NCBI GenBank assembly: GCA_022701365.1
Contig: JAKUHH010000041.1
Location: 62,001-126,000, forward strand
DNA from: Mycocentrospora acerina
Lineage: Eukaryota > Ascomycota > Dothideomycetes > Pleosporales
Length of the DNA stretch: 64,000 nt
Direction: 5' to 3'
The notes beneath the pieces were generated by a model. That model saw only the letters and a list, made by a program, of their open reading frames with translations, was not told the origin of the DNA and did not search any database. Made by a program: the position numbers and the translations under genes. This document shows positions 1 to 10,438 of the stretch, in pieces. Each line of letters starts with the position of its first letter. Position 1 is the first letter of the stretch.

Positions 1-1115
1 GGGCGAGTCTGTGAGCAGAGCATGGAGCTCATCGTATTTGGAGATGTGCTTTTGTACCAATAACTCCGAGAGTGTAGCTGGTCGCTTGAAAATACCAGCA
101 ATTTGGTTACTAGACTTGGGGTGGTGTCTTGGCTCAATGTGGCAACGAGTCGGAAAAGTTCCTCCACGTGAGTGGCTAGTGTACACAGCGGGACATGGCG
201 TGAAGAATTTAGACTTGAGGGCAAGCATACCGCCAACGAGGGACAGTGGTGTCGAGGGACGTGCGGATCTGCAGGAGTGCCCTATCCACTTGGTACGCAT
301 GCAACGCGCGTAGAATTCATTGCTGAGGGGAGAATGAAGTAGAGAAATGAAGCTTCTCTGTTTGCCCTGCATCTTGGCAATACCGCGGGTAGATGATGTG
401 CAAATACAGTCTGATTCTAGAACGCCCGATGCATGTATTTGCTTTTTTGGAAGCATACATGTGTGGAACGGCCGGCTTCCGATGCAGGGATGAGAACGCT
501 TGCTTAGCGTTCTTGGGATTAATGGGATCAACAGGCACGGGCGCCGTGTTGTGGGGTCCGTTCCGAATTCTCTCTGGTCCTCAACTTAGCATCTAAGTAC
601 CATGCCAGCACCCGCACCCAACCATTGCAGCAGGTATCCATCTCAGGTTCGGCTCGCGAGAATCCCAACACAAACGCAGTCAAGACATGGAGATATCCGC
701 ATACCCCTGAGAAGCTGAAGAACATGCATGCATGTATAATCCATCTTCCTGGTTGTTATCTGAGTGAGGCTTCAATACCTCTCGCGACTGCCCTTCCCCC
801 CTGATCACTCAGTCCGCACTTGTACCCCCTTCAGTAGACATAGGAGAGACATGTGCTGACAACATATTTTTTCTTTCTTTTCTTGTTTACACGAGAACAT
901 GATCCTGCGTCTCTAGAATTTAGTTACGTTGTAGCAGTTCCAGTATTCACATGAAAAACTTCGGTCCCTTTTTTTTTGGAGCCATGGTTCTACATTACCA
1001 AAAAGCTTTTTTTTTACTCATGAGAAAATAAGTATTTCAATCGTTCAACAGTCTAGATCTACCTTTTCTCATCTTCTCTTTTCAATTCTATTCAAAAAAT
1101 TCAAATTCCTCAAAA
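1..1115. other. Intergenic, no gene recognised
   Basis: Only short open frames without recognisable domains are present on either strand. The last 250 bases become T/A-rich with several poly-T runs and a CT-rich stretch just before the ATG at 1116, which fits a promoter and 5' leader for the gene that follows. Confidence 0.5.
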
Positions 1116-2360
1116 ATGGCTTTATCGACTCATGTTTTCGATGAACAGATACTCAAAAGTATACACACATGGGACCCTCATTTGATTGGTGGTTCCCAAA
1201 ACGGAGTGAGGTGCGTTTCTATGAAGCTTCTCTCACCTCAAGACTCTGGTTATGGCGGCTTCAGGGCTGTTTCATCTACAGTTTTCTTCTCTTCAAGTAC
1301 CGATGTAGACATACCGATATCGATGTATTCAGAAGAGGCTCTGCAATGGATTGGATTCGACGCCAAGATGTCGCAACGCCTCTTAGAGAAGTGGTGGAAA
1401 GACCAAACCTTCGAAGAATTGGTCTCAGACCACATATGTGAAGGATGCATCGCCGCATCATCAGACTGGCACCAAGTCATGGATGAAATTGGCATCTCGA
1501 GCGAGCTACAGAGCAAAATCCTCGACCCGGAGTTTGAGGAGGTTCGAGAGACCGCATCCCTTCAACATTGGCTTCTAGAGTTTACCACAAGCAATATCCT
1601 TGCCCTCGAAAGTATCAATGAACGTCTACAGAAGAATCTCACCATTCTGCAGAATGACGAAGTTCACCTCTGTGGTGGTGACAGCGGTCAAGATAGGTTA
1701 GGTTATGGACTGCATCAAGTTGGACATACCACTCTCTACCGCGCCACAACGGCACCTAGGCTTCGAGAAGTGTTCAAAAAGGATGGCACCCTCGAACTAG
1801 AGAACATGTGGCAAGCAAGATTTCCCCCAAGTGATTTTACCCAGGATCGAACCGCCTTCTACTGGACGTCACAAACATGGGTCGCCGAGAAGTATGCCGG
1901 GTACTGTGTCAATTGCTGCAAGATTCGAGGAGATGCAGTCATTCTCAGAATGGTATTGCCGAATCACCTCTTGGAAGGTGCACGTGTCCGGAACCTCGAA
2001 TACGGAGATGACTGGCGTCAACTTATTTGGTATTCTCGCAATAGAAAAGCCTTCCCTGATGATCTCGAAGAACTATGGGGCAAATTCAAGGTCATCACCG
2101 GTCCGGTTTCGATCAATCACACGAGTGAGTTCAAAACAATGCCATCTTGGGAACATGTTACTCCTCTCAACATTTACGTCAAGTGTGGTGAAAAGGCCAG
2201 TCAGCACGTTTTCATTGGAATGTCGGCAATGGCGTCTGTCAATACGGCTGCAAAGGATAGTGTCGATGTCTTCGAACTCAGTCCTGGTGACAATAATGTG
2301 AAGCCGCTTCCTAATCCCTACTTGTGGGCGGCCAACCGGATGACTTTGAAAAAGGAATGA
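1116..2360 (+). CDS. Fungal ADP-ribosyltransferase-fold (DUF3990-like) protein
   Basis: Single-exon frame of 414 residues; the ATG sits in a good context (aaaATGG) after a CT/A-rich leader. The C-terminal half carries the strand pattern of ART-like folds: LYRAT at residues 207-211 (the Arg where the NAD-binding His/Arg of the first motif lies), then AFYWTSQTWVAEKYAGY from 247 (second motif, helix with A..YA), then KVITGPVS near 325-332, matching the DIVIGPVA-like strand of DUF3990 proteins. The N-terminal third (EALQWIGFDAKMSQRLLEKW) resembles the leader of a family of uncharacterised fungal proteins. From the fold it may bind NAD and modify protein or nucleic acid, but the third catalytic Glu could not be placed, so activity is an inference. 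No signal peptide or membrane segment is seen, so it is probably intracellular. Confidence 0.6.
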   Translation: MALSTHVFDEQILKSIHTWDPHLIGGSQNGVRCVSMKLLSPQDSGYGGFRAVSSTVFFSSSTDVDIPISMYSEEALQWIGFDAKMSQRLLEKWWKDQTFEELVSDHICEGCIAASSDWHQVMDEIGISSELQSKILDPEFEEVRETASLQHWLLEFTTSNILALESINERLQKNLTILQNDEVHLCGGDSGQDRLGYGLHQVGHTTLYRATTAPRLREVFKKDGTLELENMWQARFPPSDFTQDRTAFYWTSQTWVAEKYAGYCVNCCKIRGDAVILRMVLPNHLLEGARVRNLEYGDDWRQLIWYSRNRKAFPDDLEELWGKFKVITGPVSINHTSEFKTMPSWEHVTPLNIYVKCGEKASQHVFIGMSAMASVNTAAKDSVDVFELSPGDNNVKPLPNPYLWAANRMTLKKE

Positions 2361-3045
2361 TGAGGCTGCAGATGATGAATTTCGTATGGCTGGGCTCGAG
2401 CGTGTTCTATCTTTCTAAGCTGTATGAACCAACCAATATGATATGTTAATCACAGTGGCTTTCTGACTGTATCTGCACTCCAATTCACAGCACTTTGTTT
2501 TCAAGGGTGTTGTCTCTAAGCTGAATGATAGGTTAAAAAGATCCCGCGACTGCTCATTTCAACCCAATCATGATAGACGGGAGCCGAATAGAGTTTCGCC
2601 GGACAAGCGTTCGGTCCCATGCCAGAAATGTCAAACGGGGCCATGTGCAGATCCGAATATGCTTCCAGCTAAATGCTAGCTTCGCGTCAATGCCTGTCCC
2701 CGTCCTGCCGCACTACTTAAAGCTGTCAAGCGTGTTTATGGCGGCCTAGGCTAGGGATATGAGTCGCTTACTCCGGCGAACTGTATTCAGTGGTTGTCGT
2801 CATTATAACCATGTTTTTGCTCCCAAGCATCGGCGACCGCGGTATATGATCCCCTGGATATGCAAAGGGACAGATTCATGATAGCGCCACGCTCCATCAT
2901 CGGGTCTGTGGTCGAGAACCTTGTTTGATTTTCATTCAAAAACGAGCAAGACGTCCGTTCTATTGATGAGACCCTCAACCACAGTCCACGAGCCTTTTCC
3001 AGTTCTTTTTCCGAAGAGCGGGGAAGACAAGACTCCGAAAACGGA
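2361..3045. other. Intergenic; 5' region of RGS-LOV gene
   Basis: No supportable coding region. The interval contains the 3' end of the ART-fold gene and the presumed promoter and 5' leader of the photoreceptor gene starting at 3046. No clear TATA box was found. Confidence 0.5.
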
Positions 3046-5798
3046 ATGACTTCCACATATGTCGATAGTGTAATGACTGCGGAATTTGATGCAAAGGTCA
3101 ACGGCGACCACGAGCCGCTTGTGCTAGACTTTGCGGCCCTGCATATCAATAGACACAACGCACGTGTTCATGGGCCTCCTCTTACCCCCACGGACTCGTA
3201 CAATAGCAGAGGTTTGTACCAGAATTATGCAGAAAGCCGGCTCTCGGATGACGAATCCTCTGCTCCTGCGCCCCCAGACGTTTCCCGCAGAGGCATGCAA
3301 GGGTCATTGAAATCAAAGTAAGTAGGAAGCTGGTGTGTTGGGCTTGGGTTTGGCTAACTGTCATAGCTCGAACACAAGTTCGCCTGTCAATACGGGCTCC
3401 TCTATTGCCAAACGGCTTAATTTCTTGTCGAGGCGCAAGAGTGTAGACAAGCCAATAGGCCCTATTCCAACCTCCTATGTCATTTCAGATATAACCAACT
3501 CCCGAGTCCGCAGTTCTTCACGAACACCTAACACTCTTTCGAATACTTCTCCAAAGGCTGTACCGCGAGAATCCAACCCAACCCGTGCAAGTAGCGCTGG
3601 ACCATCAATGACGCGCAACATGGAGGATTCGTTTACATCTTCAGGGTATTCCGTGCCGTCGGAGAACTCTCCGACGTCATCAATCACAACAAACGCACTC
3701 CCTCCACTGCAGAAACTCAGCATGCTAGACGAAAACGAAAGACTCTCTCCTCTTCTTGAAGATGACCCAAAATCATTTGATCTCATTGCACCACCCGATG
3801 CTGATACCGGACCCGGCCCGTACTCCCTCGAGGCACGATCGGAGCAATTGTTCTCCAAGGAGCACCTTGAAGCCATAGTCAAGGACACGCCATCTCTGCT
3901 TCGGTTCAGCGCTTTCCTGAGCGCCTCCCGCCCCAAGTCTGTACCAGTGCTGATCTACTTCCTCGACGCACTCAAGGCACTGCGGGCAATAAAGTACGCT
4001 GATGCAGTGGCAGAGGCGCTTGAACCCATTCCAGGCCTCGAGTTCTCCGAAAGGGCACCTCAGCCGAGTATCAATACAGGGCTAGAGGAAAAGGCAAAGC
4101 AGGCGTTTGATATTTTGGTTAGGGACGACCTGCCGGCTTTCATCACGCACATTTTCATCCAAGTTGCTAGCGTTAGCATCACAAAACGTGTGACTGGAAC
4201 CTTACCTCCAGCGCTGCAGCAGGCTAGTGAGGGTCTGGCGGAGGTCTTTTGCCTAACGGATCCTTCCAGGGCGGATAATCCCATTATCTTTGCATCAGAA
4301 GGTTTGTACTAAGTGTCGAGTCATGGGCATACAGTCATTGACTTGGGATTAGAATTTCACCGCACCACGCAGTACGGAGTTAATTATGCAATTGGACGCA
4401 ACTGCCGCTTCCTTCAAGGACCAAAGACCAATCGCCCTGCCGTGTCACGCTTCAAGCAGATGATCTTGGAAGGCAAGGAGCACAACGAAATCCTATTGAA
4501 CTAGTACGTCATGCGAGGGACTCCACTCCACTTCACTTCACTCCACTTCACTTCACTCCACTTCACTCCACTCCAATCCACTCCACTTCACTCCACTCCA
4601 CTCAATTCACATGGAACTGACAAACTCCACAGCCGCCGCGATGGTTCTCCCTTTATGAACTTGCTGATGATGGCACCGCTTCTCGACTCGCGTGGCCAAC
4701 TCCGCTACTTTATTGGCGCGCAGATTGACGTCTCCGGGCTTGTAAAGGACTGCACCGATCTCGAAGCATTCCAACACATGTTGGACCAGCAGGAAGGGTA
4801 TGAGCCCAAGGATGAGCCCAAAGACGAGTTCCAGCAGCTCTCTGAGATGTTCAATCACTCGGAGCTAGACACAGTACGGACGTTTGGCGGGAACATGCAC
4901 CGTGAGCACATTGACGAGCAGGACAATGCAAGTCTGCGGAGTTACCGACCTAGGGTACTCATTCAGGACCAATCGACCTTTGATGTGGAAAGGGCGGAGA
5001 AGCCGTCTCCAAAGTCCGAAGGCAAATTGTCAGGCCCCTACAAACACGTAAGTCGTCCCATTCTTTCCTCTACTCTTGTCTTCCTGGTCAGCAGAAAATC
5101 CAAATCCAAATCCAAATCCAAATCCAAAAACAAAACTCTGACCATACCCCCCTTCCGAAAAGTATATCCTCGTCCGACCCGCGCCCTCTCTCCGCATCCT
5201 CTTCTGCTCCCCCTCCCTCCGCGTCCCAGGCATCCTGCAATCCCACTTCCTCGACCGCATCGGCGGCGGCAACCACGTGCGAGACTCTCTCGGCAAAGCC
5301 CTCACTGACGGCTCCCGCGGCGTAACCGCCAAAATCCGCTGGCTCCCCCACGCCGTCACCAATCTCGACAACTCCCAGGAAGACGGCCGCCCCCGCTGGA
5401 TCCACTGCACCCCGCTGCTAGGCCAAGCCGGCACCGTAGGTGTGTGGATGGTCGTCCTCGTCGACGACGAGAAGCATCTCCTGCAAACACGCCGCTTCCG
5501 GCAGGCGCCCCCTATTCCCAACGACCTGCGCAACAGGCGCTATGACAGTCCCGAGCAGCAGCAGCAGCAGCGGGCCGGCAGCAGACTCGACAGCCTCGAC
5601 AGCGAAGCAGACTGGTATAATACGCAACGTACTGCATCGCTGACGAGCGGCCACGCTGCTGCAGCGCGCCACGCGTACATCGACCCCAGTCGTCAGGGCC
5701 CCAATTTGAGCCCGCGTATTGTGATACCCCGCGGCAACTTGAACGACCAGCGTGCTCTGCGCTCTGCAGCCTCGAGCGTCGAATCGTTCCGCATCTAG
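3046..5798 (+). CDS. RGS-LOV photoreceptor (G-protein regulator fused to blue-light LOV domain)
   Basis: Five exons: 3046-3317, 3367-4301, 4353-4503, 4633-5047, 5163-5798; 802 residues. All four junctions keep frame and rebuild conserved motifs. The first ~240 residues are Ser/Pro-rich. An RGS-like helical domain follows from about residue 245 (FSKEHLEAIVKDTPSLLRF) to about 370. A LOV/PAS domain begins near 380; exon joining gives FASEEFHRTTQYG and the flavin motif GRNCRFLQG with photoactive Cys420 (codon 4403-4405), then a PAS beta-sheet ending FIGAQIDVSG. A linker with Asp/Glu/Lys repeats leads to a second PAS-like region from residue 592 (ILVRPAPSLRILF). In known fungal RGS-LOV proteins, such as the Botrytis protein used as BcLOV4, blue light forms a cysteinyl-flavin adduct and drives binding to anionic membranes. 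By analogy this protein should bring RGS activity to G-alpha at the plasma membrane. Introns 3 and 4 are unusually repeat-rich. Confidence 0.88.
4504..4632 (+). repeat. Pentanucleotide microsatellite inside RGS-LOV intron 3
   Basis: The 129-nt intron is mostly CACTC/CACTT units (about 4517-4610). Splice sites are GTACGT at 4504 and CACAG ending 4632. It interrupts the LOV domain between LLNY and RRDGSPF, so correct removal is needed for a working photosensor. Confidence 0.85.
5095..5130 (+). repeat. (AAATCC)n hexanucleotide repeat in RGS-LOV intron 4
   Basis: Five to six copies of AAATCC lie in the 115-nt intron 5048-5162. The intron ends in AG just before a second PAS-like segment. Confidence 0.85.
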
Positions 5799-6228
5799 GG
5801 CGAGTTTGGGGGGGCGGGGGGCGCTGGGCTAACTTTTCTTTCCTTTCCTATCCTATCCTTTCCTTTTTCACAGGAGACACACCTTTTTCTTTTGTTGGCC
5901 GCGACAATGACGACGATGACGGTCTTGTAGGCAATGAGTGGAGTGGGTTGGGTTGAGAGTAGACGCTGTCGTCGCGAAGGTGGGGGGAGAGTTGCAAGTA
6001 CGCTACCAAAGATGGGGAGGTACGATTCCGAAGACGACGACGACGACAATGACCAGGACAAAAAAAGTATCAGGTCGGTTTGATGTGTCGGGAGGATCGG
6101 CAATTAGGTACACACGTTCTCCTGTGTTCAAGGAGGTCCAACGTGGAGGAGAGGGGAGGAGAGGAAGTAGACGAGGGGAAGGGGACACACGACGGCTGTG
6201 TGAGGAAGAAGAAGAAGAAGAAGAAGAA

Positions 6229-6260
<32 letters not shown>

Positions 6261-6652
6261 AGAGGAAGAAGAACATAATGTAATATGGACTGGTGCTGAA
6301 TGCATGGCATGCACCTTAGATTTTTGTTGTTGTTATGCTACATACCCATCCTATGCCCATAGCGGGGCAGACTGGCACTTACTTTGTGCCGTACATTACT
6401 GTAACAATATTGAATCTATCATACCAGTGGTATTAGAGTGCCATCTTAGAATCAAGTTGTATCGACATACCTTTATGATATCACGCGAGACTTTTTTTTT
6501 CTTCTTCTTTCAGTTCCTCTGCATCTCCGCTAGACAATGTAGTCTATCCTTGCCTGAATGAGGGGGTATCTATCTCCCTTGTCTTGCGCACCTGCTTCCC
6601 TTTTTTTCTTTTTTTTTGTTGGAAGATTCCTCATCGCTTCGTCCCCTCACAT
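5799..6652. other. Convergent intergenic region with repeats
   Basis: Lies between the 3' ends of the RGS-LOV gene (plus) and Naa20 (minus). It holds TTTCC/TATCC-rich sequence near 5830-5865, a GAA microsatellite and a T-rich stretch. Open frames here come from the repeats and are not believable genes. Confidence 0.6.
6202..6273 (+). repeat. (GAA)n microsatellite
   Basis: About 24 GAA triplets with a few GAG/AGG interruptions. It opens all three frames on both strands, giving artefactual poly-Glu, poly-Lys, poly-Ser and poly-Leu frames. Confidence 0.95.
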
Positions 6653-7390
6653 TCACCAGACATCCTCGGGGCTGACCCTTACCTCCTCGCCCCCCTCTCT
6701 CACCGTCTCCCTCCCCTTGTCCCGACTCAGCGGTTTCCGCATATCAAACGCATCCTCGCCGTCATTGTAATACTCCGCCACCCTGCGGTACACGCTGTAC
6801 CCCATCTTGCGATACAACTCCTTTGCAATCTCATTGCTCGCACGCACAAACAGGTCGACGAACCACGCATTTGCTGCGTCAGAAGAGCGCTCCAGGGCCG
6901 ACGACAGGGCCGTCGCGTGGCGCAGACGGCGAGCCGATGGCGCAACAGTCAGCGCGGTGATGTGGCCGTGCCAGGGGAGGTAGTGGGGGTGCGCCACTGC
7001 TGCAGAGGGGGAGTAGGGTGTGACGGGCGAGGCGTAGGGCGAGGACTCGAGTTTGCCCAAGACTGGTCGCAGAAGCGGTTAGCTGACGTCTTTATATATG
7101 TATATATGTATTTACACATGCTTTTATAAATTTATATAGAAATGTGTGTACACACGTCATGTGTGATGGGAGCGCAGTCTGCAGAGCGACTTTTTTTTGG
7201 GGGGAGGGAAGGAAAACTCACTGTAGCCTTCAATCTTGCCGTCAATTCCTTCTATTACTTGACAGAGCTCTGGCCACTTAGTCAGGTACTCTGTGTAGAA
7301 GCCAATGTTATAGGTTTCGGTCAGTGGGTCGAGGTTCGTCGATGAGATGAGGAGGAGGTCCGTTGGGCGCATGGGCCTGATTGTCGCCAT
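6653..7390 (-). CDS. NAA20: NatB N-terminal acetyltransferase catalytic subunit (Naa20/Nat3)
   Basis: Two exons on minus: 7390-7222 and 7062-6653, with a 159-nt intron (GTGAGT...CCAG); 192 residues, close to the ~180-195 usual for the family. The ATG at 7390 gives MATIRPM and the family N-terminus NLDPLTETYNIGFY. The splice restores GYILGK. Further hallmarks are HGHITALTV, WFVDLFVRASNEIAKELYRKMGYSVYR and DAFDMRKPLSRD. With Naa25 on the ribosome it acetylates nascent Met-Asp, Met-Glu, Met-Asn and Met-Gln N-termini. In the acetyl-CoA loop (R/Q-x-x-G-x-G/A) the protein reads RRLRHA at 101-106, with Arg104 where Gly is expected. The insertion between GKLESS and HGHI (proline/serine-rich, about residues 64-84) is longer than in animals. 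Confidence 0.93.
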
Positions 7391-8014
7391 TGTAGATGTT
7401 GAGGCGTGCAAAATGCAGCGGTGAGGTGATGCCGTGTAGTGGTACCGTGTAGTAATACTGTGTGGTGCTGCTGCTGCTGCTGATGATGTTGGCGAATAAT
7501 TATTAGTGGATGTGTGATGGTGACGGTGATGGGCAATGGTGGCGGTGGGGGGAGAAAGTCCGCGGGGGTGAGCTCGTCTAGACTTGCCCCAGTTTCAATG
7601 GGCACGAGGAGACGTCCTCCACCTTGTACAAAAGAAAGTAGCATACATGCGTCAATTTCTACTTCTACATCTACGTTATGGAAACCAGATTCCGTGTATC
7701 TCCCACTCATTAATCTTATAACCATATCATCCATCCATCCATCCAGCCAGCCATCCAGCCATCCACCTAGAGACGAGACTACCATATCCACGACAAACTC
7801 CCTCCCACAAAAGCAAATCATTATTAATACAAATTTTTTCTTCTCCCGCGACAGGTGGGATATACGCAGTTAGATGGACATGCTTGCAAGAAGCAAGTAA
7901 ACAAAGGGAAAAAAAAAGAAGGGTATAAACACAACACGCAAACACACATGAACGCAGCACCACAAACGCTCCGCTCCACTCAAGTGCTCTCACGAAAGGA
8001 AATAACGTTCCAAC
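7391..8014. other. Intergenic; Naa20 promoter side
   Basis: Lies upstream of Naa20 and downstream of the 8015-10438 gene, both on minus. Contains CTG repeats at about 7466-7480 and CATC/CAGC repeats at 7727-7763. No gene seen. Confidence 0.5.
7727..7763 (+). repeat. CATC/CAGC tetranucleotide repeat
   Basis: Tandem CATC units with CAGC variants; low-complexity intergenic sequence. Confidence 0.8.
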
Positions 8015-10438
8015 TTAATGCATCCTCCCCCGGCTTGTCAGACTCGCTCGACTAGGGCTCGTCCGGCTCCTCTCATCCTCCTCAGGCACGTCGCTCAACC
8101 GCGTCGGATGGTGATGTCGCATACCAATCCACTCGTCTCCGTACCCATCGCCACTATAATCAGGTGGAGTTGGGTTCTGGCTCTGGGCCTGACTGGGCGC
8201 CGCCGAACTGGGGCCATAGTGCTGTAGATGTTCCAATTCCCGCCTCCTGTCTTCCTGGACATCGTACTCGTCTGACATTGGGGAGCGGATCGAGCGGAAG
8301 GGAATGCGATGACCCCCTGCGTCGAGGACATAGTTGCCGCGCTCATCAATGGCGTATTCTTCCTCGCCTTCTGAGGTGGCATCATCGCGCGACGTGCCGG
8401 TGACGTACGACTGCGAGTCTTCTGTACGGTTGTTGGGAGGCTCGTCTTGGTGAAGGTAGGAGCGTGGTTGTTGGTAAAAGGCCTCCGGTTGGGAGGTAGA
8501 TGTCTGCGCAGGGGCTTGCTGGGCATTGCTCGTATTGAATTGGAGATGCAAAGGAGCAGGAATCTGGGGCAGGTCTGCGACGTTCAACGAAGCATGAGGA
8601 CGAGCGGAAGAGCTGGGCATGGCACCTGACGGTATGTAGGAGCCTTGTGCCAACGCCGCCGGTGCGTCAGGATCGCGATGGCGGTGGTGAGTGCCCTCTG
8701 TGAAAGGATCCGTGTCGGTGGGTGACTGGGCGTCTTCGTACGAGTAGTGCTGCTCAATGTCTGCGCCAATGCTCTGTGTACTAGGATACGCATCTTCGTC
8801 GTCTTGAGTTCGTCCACGGCGCGCCACAGCTTGCGCCATAGGAACGACTTGCACGCCACCGACTAGAGTGGGCTGACCCTCACGTAGAGAGAACTGGCGA
8901 TCACGCTCTTCTTGCTCTCGCCTTCCGAGCTCTTCCCACGCCCGCCGCGCTTCTTCTTTGGAGATTTGTAGCTCGCGCTTCATCTCCACGACAGCCCGTT
9001 CGGCGTTTTTCTTCTCGGTGAGCATCCGCTCCATATTCGCTACATCGCCAGAGCGCGCCTCACGTTCGACTCGTATCGTATTCTCCAGCTGCGCCTGGGC
9101 TTCCTGGGCGCGCTCCTGCTCCTGGCGATGCTCGTAGAACCACCTCTGGAACTTGCGCTCCGACGACGCACGCAGACGCTGCAGCTCCACGACGGCGTGG
9201 AAGAGATTTGCGCCAGCAGCGGACAGATCGGTAATCTGCCGCGACATCTGCTGGGCTAGCGGCTCGCGACGGACCTCCTCGGTGTTCTGCTCAAGCCGCC
9301 GTATCCAGTACGACGTCAGGCCCTCCCAGTGGGAAGAGAGCGTCTCCCAGCGCTCAAAGGCATGCGGGAAGTTTGAAGTGGTCGAGTCTCGCTGCGGAGT
9401 CGCAGAAGAGCCCGGTGGGGGCGGTTGGCGCGGAACAGCTGCGGAAGGCCCCGCTTGCGAGGTACCTGCAGCAGAAGCTGTGGCGCCAGAGGGGCGCCGT
9501 GCATGCTGGGCGCCTGGCGGACGTCGCTGTTCGGCCGAAGAAGCCTGGACGGGCTGGTTTTGCGATGCAGGACGGGGCTGCTGCTGGGACTGCGAGTTCG
9601 CCCGCGACCGGCTGTACTGTGCGCCGGCTGCGGGGTCTTGAGGCGGGCCCGAAGACGGCAGCACGCGTTCTGGCGGGCGGGCGACTCCGCCAGAGGACGG
9701 GTACTGCACGTACTGGTCGCCCGTCCTCAGTGGCGCCGACTGGGGCTGGCGCTGCACGCCGGGCTCGGCGATGTTTGTGGGCGTGCCAGCTACGCCAGCG
9801 ACAGCCTGGGCCCTCCGCTCGGCGCTCCTCCTGCGCTCGTCCTCGACGGCGTCTCGCTGCTTCTGCTCCTCGCGCTGGCGGGCCTCGCGCTGGCGGCGGT
9901 CGTTCATGATCATCTGCGGGGTGCGGATGTTGGAGCGGTCGGCCTGGGTGACGGGGACGGGGCCGCCTGTGGTGCGGGCGCCACCATTAGCTGCGCGAGC
10001 GCCGGTCAGGTCGGACATGGGCAGGTTCTCCTCGACCAGGTCCGGGGTGAAGGGGCACGGGGTGCGGATGGCCTCCTCGAGCACAAAGCGGATGGCCGAG
10101 GCGGTGCGGCGCGAGATGCGAAGCGCAGGGTGGGGCGCAAAGAGCTCGGGGTTGCGCGCACGGAACAGCTCGTAGCGCTCGTGGGCGTCGGCGAAGCGGA
10201 CGAGGCGCTGCTGCTGCTGCTGTTGCTGCTGCTGGGCGGGGTCGACGGTGCGGGCGCGGTCCAAGGCGGGCAGGCGGGCTTGGCTGGGGGCAGCGCTGCC
10301 AGACGAGCTCGAGGCGCGCGAGCGCGTGTGGTGGGCGCGGTAGAAGTCGTCCAGCTGCTGCTGGCGTAGCTGGAGCGAGGTGCGGTAGGGCGGGGGCGCG
10401 GCGCGGTCGTGTGTCTCGTTATGGGCGGGGTCGTGCAA
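8015..10438 (-). CDS. Unrecognised Gln/Ser/Arg-rich coiled-coil protein (5' end unresolved)
   Basis: Open frame of about 807 residues. The N-terminal part has a motif rich in Arg and Gln (SLQLRQQQLDDFYRAH), a poly-Gln run, and a conserved-looking segment ending RTASAIRFVLEEAIRTPCPF. Residues ~140-360 are low complexity. The middle (FERWETLSSHWEGLTSYWIRRLEQN onward, about 370-530) is a strongly charged coiled coil and probably the folded core. The tail is acidic and Pro/Gln-rich. No enzyme motif, signal peptide or membrane segment is seen; a scaffold or cytoskeletal role is possible but unproven. Oddity: the frame has no ATG before residue 141 (position 10018) and is closed by TGA at 10489-10487, so the true start probably lies in an upstream exon that I could not identify. 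The end at 10438 is only the nearest TTG. Confidence 0.7.
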   Translation of the reverse strand: MHDPAHNETHDRAAPPPYRTSLQLRQQQLDDFYRAHHTRSRASSSSGSAAPSQARLPALDRARTVDPAQQQQQQQQQRLVRFADAHERYELFRARNPELFAPHPALRISRRTASAIRFVLEEAIRTPCPFTPDLVEENLPMSDLTGARAANGGARTTGGPVPVTQADRSNIRTPQMIMNDRRQREARQREEQKQRDAVEDERRRSAERRAQAVAGVAGTPTNIAEPGVQRQPQSAPLRTGDQYVQYPSSGGVARPPERVLPSSGPPQDPAAGAQYSRSRANSQSQQQPRPASQNQPVQASSAEQRRPPGAQHARRPSGATASAAGTSQAGPSAAVPRQPPPPGSSATPQRDSTTSNFPHAFERWETLSSHWEGLTSYWIRRLEQNTEEVRREPLAQQMSRQITDLSAAGANLFHAVVELQRLRASSERKFQRWFYEHRQEQERAQEAQAQLENTIRVEREARSGDVANMERMLTEKKNAERAVVEMKRELQISKEEARRAWEELGRREQEERDRQFSLREGQPTLVGGVQVVPMAQAVARRGRTQDDEDAYPSTQSIGADIEQHYSYEDAQSPTDTDPFTEGTHHRHRDPDAPAALAQGSYIPSGAMPSSSARPHASLNVADLPQIPAPLHLQFNTSNAQQAPAQTSTSQPEAFYQQPRSYLHQDEPPNNRTEDSQSYVTGTSRDDATSEGEEEYAIDERGNYVLDAGGHRIPFRSIRSPMSDEYDVQEDRRRELEHLQHYGPSSAAPSQAQSQNPTPPDYSGDGYGDEWIGMRHHHPTRLSDVPEEDERSRTSPSRASLTSRGRMH
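10199..10236 (-). repeat. CAG/CTG repeat coding poly-Gln
   Basis: Near-perfect CTG units on plus, read as CAG/CAA on minus; codes about nine glutamines in the coiled-coil protein. Length is likely to vary between strains. Confidence 0.85.

Noticed and set aside
6003..6561. Poly-Glu/Lys/Ser/Leu frames on both strands
   Set aside because: Produced by the (GAA)n microsatellite.
9425..10369. 314-residue plus-strand frame antisense to the coiled-coil gene
   Set aside because: GC-rich antisense frame with Leu/Gly/Ala/Arg bias and no domain; the minus frame has coiled-coil structure and normal composition.
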